DNA of 7,202 nucleotides from Ornithinimicrobium sp. (GTDB taxonomy: Bacteria > Actinomycetota > Actinomycetes > Actinomycetales > Dermatophilaceae), in contig JASKZT010000350.1 of assembly GCA_030145965.1 (NCBI GenBank), positions 1 through 7,202 on the forward strand, in the 5' to 3' direction. The notes beneath the pieces were generated by a model that saw only the letters and a program-made list of their open reading frames with translations, was not told the DNA's origin and made no database searches. Position numbers and translations under genes: made by a program. Numbering within the stretch: position 1 is the stretch's first letter; every line of letters begins with the position of its first letter. Shown piece after piece: positions 5,450 through 7,202 of the stretch.

Positions 5450-5465
5450 CGTGACGCGCGACACA
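5450..5465. promoter_or_regulatory. candidate CRP-binding palindrome in the nth-crp intergenic region
   Basis: CGTGACGCGCGACACA fits the CRP consensus TGTGA-N6-TCACA at 8 of 10 positions, with 4 of 5 in each half and correct spacing. Its centre is about 52 bases upstream of the preferred crp start and about 22 bases upstream of the nth start, overlapping where an nth -35 would be. Close homologues (Rv3676, GlxR) recognise this motif and autoregulation is known in the family. Regulation of crp and nth from this site is inference. Confidence 0.5.
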
Positions 5466-5496
5466 CCCCGCGGCACCCCGGCCGGGGCCGGGATGG

Positions 5497-5502
5497 CACT
5501 AT
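5497..5502 (+). promoter_or_regulatory. weak -10-like element before crp
   Basis: CACTAT ends seven bases before the GTG at 5510 and would give a leaderless crp mRNA. The first base is not T and no -35 is evident, so this is weaker than the elements before nth and the holin-like gene. If the ATG at 5501 were the real start, this hexamer would overlap it and could not be its -10. Confidence 0.25.
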
Positions 5503-5509
5503 GGGGCGC

Positions 5510-6187
5510 GTGGATCGTCATGTGGTGATGAAGGCGCCGCTGTTCTCCGCGCTCGACGAGGAGTCCGCCCGGCGCCTGTTCGACTCGATGACGCCGCGAC
5601 GGCTGTCACGGGGTGAGACCGTCTTCCGGGAGGGTGACAAGGGCGACTCGCTCCACGTCATCGTCACCGGCAAGGTGAAGCTCGCGCGGGGGTCGGCCGA
5701 CGGCCGGGAGAGCCTGCTCTCGGTGCTCGGCCCCGGTGAGATGTTCGGCGAGCTCAGCCTCTTCGACCCCGGCCCCCGGCTCTCCACCGCCTACGTCGTC
5801 TCCAACACCGAGCTCGTCTCCCTCGGCAACGACGCGCTGCGGGTCTTCCTCGGCGACCACCCCGAGGTCGCCATGCAGATGCTCGCGGGCCTGGCGCACC
5901 GGTTGCGCCGCACCAACGAGGGCATCTCCGACCTCGTCTTCACCGACGTCCCCGGCCGGGTGGCCAAGGCCCTGCTCGACCTGTCCGACCGGTTCGGCCG
6001 GCGCACCGAGAACGGCCTGCTCGTCGCGCACGAGCTCACCCAGGAGGAGCTCGCCCAGCTCGTCGGCGCCAGCCGCGAGACGGTGAACAAGGCGCTGGCC
6101 GACTTCGCCCAGCGCGGGTGGGTCACCCTCGGGGCCAAGTCGGTCACGCTGCTGGACGTCGACCGCCTGCGTCGCCGCGCCCGCTGA
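5510..6187 (+). CDS. crp: Crp/Fnr family cAMP-type transcriptional regulator
   Basis: A 225-residue global regulator, closely related to M. tuberculosis Rv3676 and Corynebacterium GlxR. The N-terminal cyclic-nucleotide domain has GETVFREGDKGDSLHVI (35-51) and the phosphate-binding cassette FGELSLFDPGPR (79-90) with Glu81 and Arg90. The dimerisation helix carries AHRLRRTN (129-136). FTDVPGRVAKALL (144-156) leads into the C-terminal winged helix-turn-helix LTQEELAQLVGASRETVNKA (176-195), with recognition helix SRETVNKA almost identical to Rv3676. Where Rv3676 has PGPRT, this protein has PGPRL (Leu91), beside the cAMP pocket. I prefer GTG at 5510, which aligns with the MDE... start of homologues; an in-frame ATG at 5501 would add three residues. 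It is divergent from nth and ends three bases before the stop of the convergent gene. Confidence 0.95.
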   Translation: MDRHVVMKAPLFSALDEESARRLFDSMTPRRLSRGETVFREGDKGDSLHVIVTGKVKLARGSADGRESLLSVLGPGEMFGELSLFDPGPRLSTAYVVSNTELVSLGNDALRVFLGDHPEVAMQMLAGLAHRLRRTNEGISDLVFTDVPGRVAKALLDLSDRFGRRTENGLLVAHELTQEELAQLVGASRETVNKALADFAQRGWVTLGAKSVTLLDVDRLRRRAR

Positions 6188-6195
6188 GGCTCAGC
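6183..6195. repeat. short palindrome joining the two convergent stop codons
   Basis: GCTGA (6183-6187) and TCAGC (6191-6195) are perfect reverse complements around GGC, so the TGA stops of crp (plus) and the metallo-hydrolase (minus) lie in mirrored arms. It is too short for a convincing terminator, and I see no better one between these genes, which are only three bases apart. Confidence 0.4.
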
Positions 6196-7027
6196 CCGCG
6201 AGCCGGCCCAGGTAGTCCAGCTGGGCCAGGACGCTGAGGCGTGCGGCGGGCCACACCGCGCGCGGCACGTCGGCGTAGACCCGTTCCACCACCAGGTCGG
6301 CGAGGTCGGGCCCCGGCGACCGGTTCGTCGCGGGCTCCTGCCCGATCTCCTCCACGGCCAGGCGCACCTGCTCCAGCCGCTCCTGCCGGTGCCGCAGGTA
6401 GTGCTCCACGGTCCCGGCGGCGTCCGGCACGACGGGCCCGTGCCCGGGCGCGATGCTCGTCGCCGCCCCCGACCCGGTGAGCCTCCGCAGGCGCTCCAGG
6501 GACGCCAGGTAGGAGGTGAGGTCGCCGTCGGGGTAGGCCACGACGGTCGTGCCGCGGCCGAGGACGGTGTCGCCGGTGAGCAGGACCTGCTCGGAGGGCA
6601 GGAGGAAGGACACGGAGTCACCGGTGTGCCCCGGGGTGGGCACGACGAGCAGCTCCAGGTCGCCGACGCGCAGGATCTCCCCCGCCGCGAGGTCGTCGTG
6701 CCCGCGGCCGACGGCCCGCACCGGTGCCCCCGTGAGCCCGGCCCAGCGGCCGGCGGACTCGGCGTGGTCGGCGTGCCCGTGGGTGAGCAGCGTGAGCGCC
6801 ACCCGGGCGTCGCGCCCCGCGACGTGGTCGAGCACGGTCCGCAGGTGGCCCTCGTCCAGCGGCCCGGGGTCGACGACGACCACCTCGGCCGAGCCGGGCT
6901 CGGCGAGGACCCAGGTGTTGGTCCCCTCCAGGGTCATCGGGGAGGGGTTGGCGCAGAGCACGCAGTGGGCGCGAGCGCCCCAGGCGCCGCCCTGCCACGA
7001 CGGGTCCGCCGGGCCGGCGGACCTCAT
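6191..7027 (-). CDS. metallo-beta-lactamase-fold hydrolase
   Basis: A 278-residue metallo-beta-lactamase-superfamily hydrolase, at the position of Rv3677c beside crp. The N-terminal half has PMTLEGTNTWVL (30-41), a stretch typical of the LACTB2-like group, and VVVDPGPLDEGHL (50-62). Zinc-binding motifs are complete: THGHADH (82-88), His134 in PGHTGDS (132-138), Asp153 in LLTGDTVLGRG (149-159) and His196 in APGHGPV (193-199). The C-terminal region (about 205-278) is helical, as in LACTB2-like proteins. LACTB2 relatives include a mitochondrial endoribonuclease, but the substrate of this bacterial group is unknown. ATG at 7027 is chosen because it overlaps the preceding gene's stop (ATGA) and is preceded by GGGGGACGAGGT. 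The open frame upstream of 7027 is Arg/Pro-rich and non-coding. Confidence 0.92.
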   Translation of the reverse strand: MRSAGPADPSWQGGAWGARAHCVLCANPSPMTLEGTNTWVLAEPGSAEVVVVDPGPLDEGHLRTVLDHVAGRDARVALTLLTHGHADHAESAGRWAGLTGAPVRAVGRGHDDLAAGEILRVGDLELLVVPTPGHTGDSVSFLLPSEQVLLTGDTVLGRGTTVVAYPDGDLTSYLASLERLRRLTGSGAATSIAPGHGPVVPDAAGTVEHYLRHRQERLEQVRLAVEEIGQEPATNRSPGPDLADLVVERVYADVPRAVWPAARLSVLAQLDYLGRLAG

Positions 7028-7202
7028 ACCTCGTCCCCCGCAGGGCCGGGGTCCGCGGCCGCGGTGTCTGCGCGGGCATGGTCGACGGGGCGGCGGTCGA
7101 CGGGGCAGCGCATGAGCAGGACGCCCTCGACCTCGACCGGCCACGGCTGCACCGCCGGGACGCTCGCGGGGGCGTCGGCGAGCCAGTCGTCGAGGGCCTC
7201 GA
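7024..7202 (-). CDS. C-terminal fragment of an unidentified protein, coupled to the metallo-hydrolase
   Basis: The last 58 codons of a minus-strand gene that enters from beyond the window. Its TGA (7026-7024) overlaps the ATG of the metallo-hydrolase by 4 bases. The reading frame has actinobacterial coding character (EALDDWLADAPASVPAVQPW, then PVEVEGVLLMRCPVD), while the other two frames on this strand are Arg- or Ser-rich. The tail after about residue 38 (RADTAAADPGPAGDEV) looks disordered. I do not recognise the family. In related actinobacteria a NUDIX-type hydrolase is often found next to this metallo-hydrolase, so that is one candidate, but no diagnostic motif is inside the window. Confidence 0.65.
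   Translation of the reverse strand, partial: EALDDWLADAPASVPAVQPWPVEVEGVLLMRCPVDRRPVDHARADTAAADPGPAGDEV

Overview
The window is very GC-rich, with most third codon positions G or C, frequent GTG starts and 4-base ATGA/GTGA overlaps. Its gene content matches a conserved actinobacterial chromosomal neighbourhood. The gene order corresponds to the Mycobacterium tuberculosis stretch from Rv3658c-Rv3660c (Tad secretion) to Rv3672c-Rv3677c (NUDIX, nth, crp, metallo-beta-lactamase) and to the Streptomyces region around SCO3557-SCO3571. The protein sequences look most like Micrococcales (Intrasporangiaceae/Ornithinimicrobiaceae type); that finer placement is inference. I see no insertion sequence, prophage, CRISPR array, tRNA or rRNA.

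Layout. (1) 1-1884, minus strand: the start of a tad (Flp-type pilus / type II-IV secretion) operon, in transcription order a CpaE/TadZ-like 'Ssd' protein, the TadA ATPase, and the first codons of a TadB-like membrane protein, all coupled by 4-base overlaps. (2) 1885-2297: a 413-base non-coding stretch holding a clear 6C small RNA on the minus strand. It consists of two abutting hairpins with seven-cytosine loops, with a promoter-like sequence upstream. This is the same genomic position (next to ssd) that 6C/B11 RNA has in M. tuberculosis. (3) 2298-3170, minus: a Fic-fold protein whose catalytic motif has degenerated. (4) 3171-3521: a divergent intergenic region with an unexplained 18-bp hairpin / spaced inverted repeat. 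(5) 3522-4022, plus: a small two-helix membrane protein of the actinobacterial holin-like family. (6) 4045-5435, minus: nth (endonuclease III), translationally coupled to a CoA-pyrophosphatase-type NUDIX hydrolase. (7) 5510-6187, plus: the global regulator Crp, divergent from nth, with a good CRP-type palindrome between the two. (8) 6191-7202, minus: a metallo-beta-lactamase-fold hydrolase overlapped by the 3' end of an upstream gene that runs off the window.

The genes do not form one pathway. They are a Tad secretion module with its neighbouring 6C RNA, a base-repair/nucleotide-housekeeping pair, and a cAMP-type regulator. Two themes recur. Several start codons lie 6-7 nt after a TANNNT-like -10 hexamer, suggesting leaderless mRNAs. 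The ssd and tadA ribosome-binding sites are G-runs that the C-rich loops of the adjacent 6C RNA could in principle pair with. That possible sRNA-tad link, the shortened Ssd protein and the unexplained hairpin at 3339-3384 are the points most worth checking.
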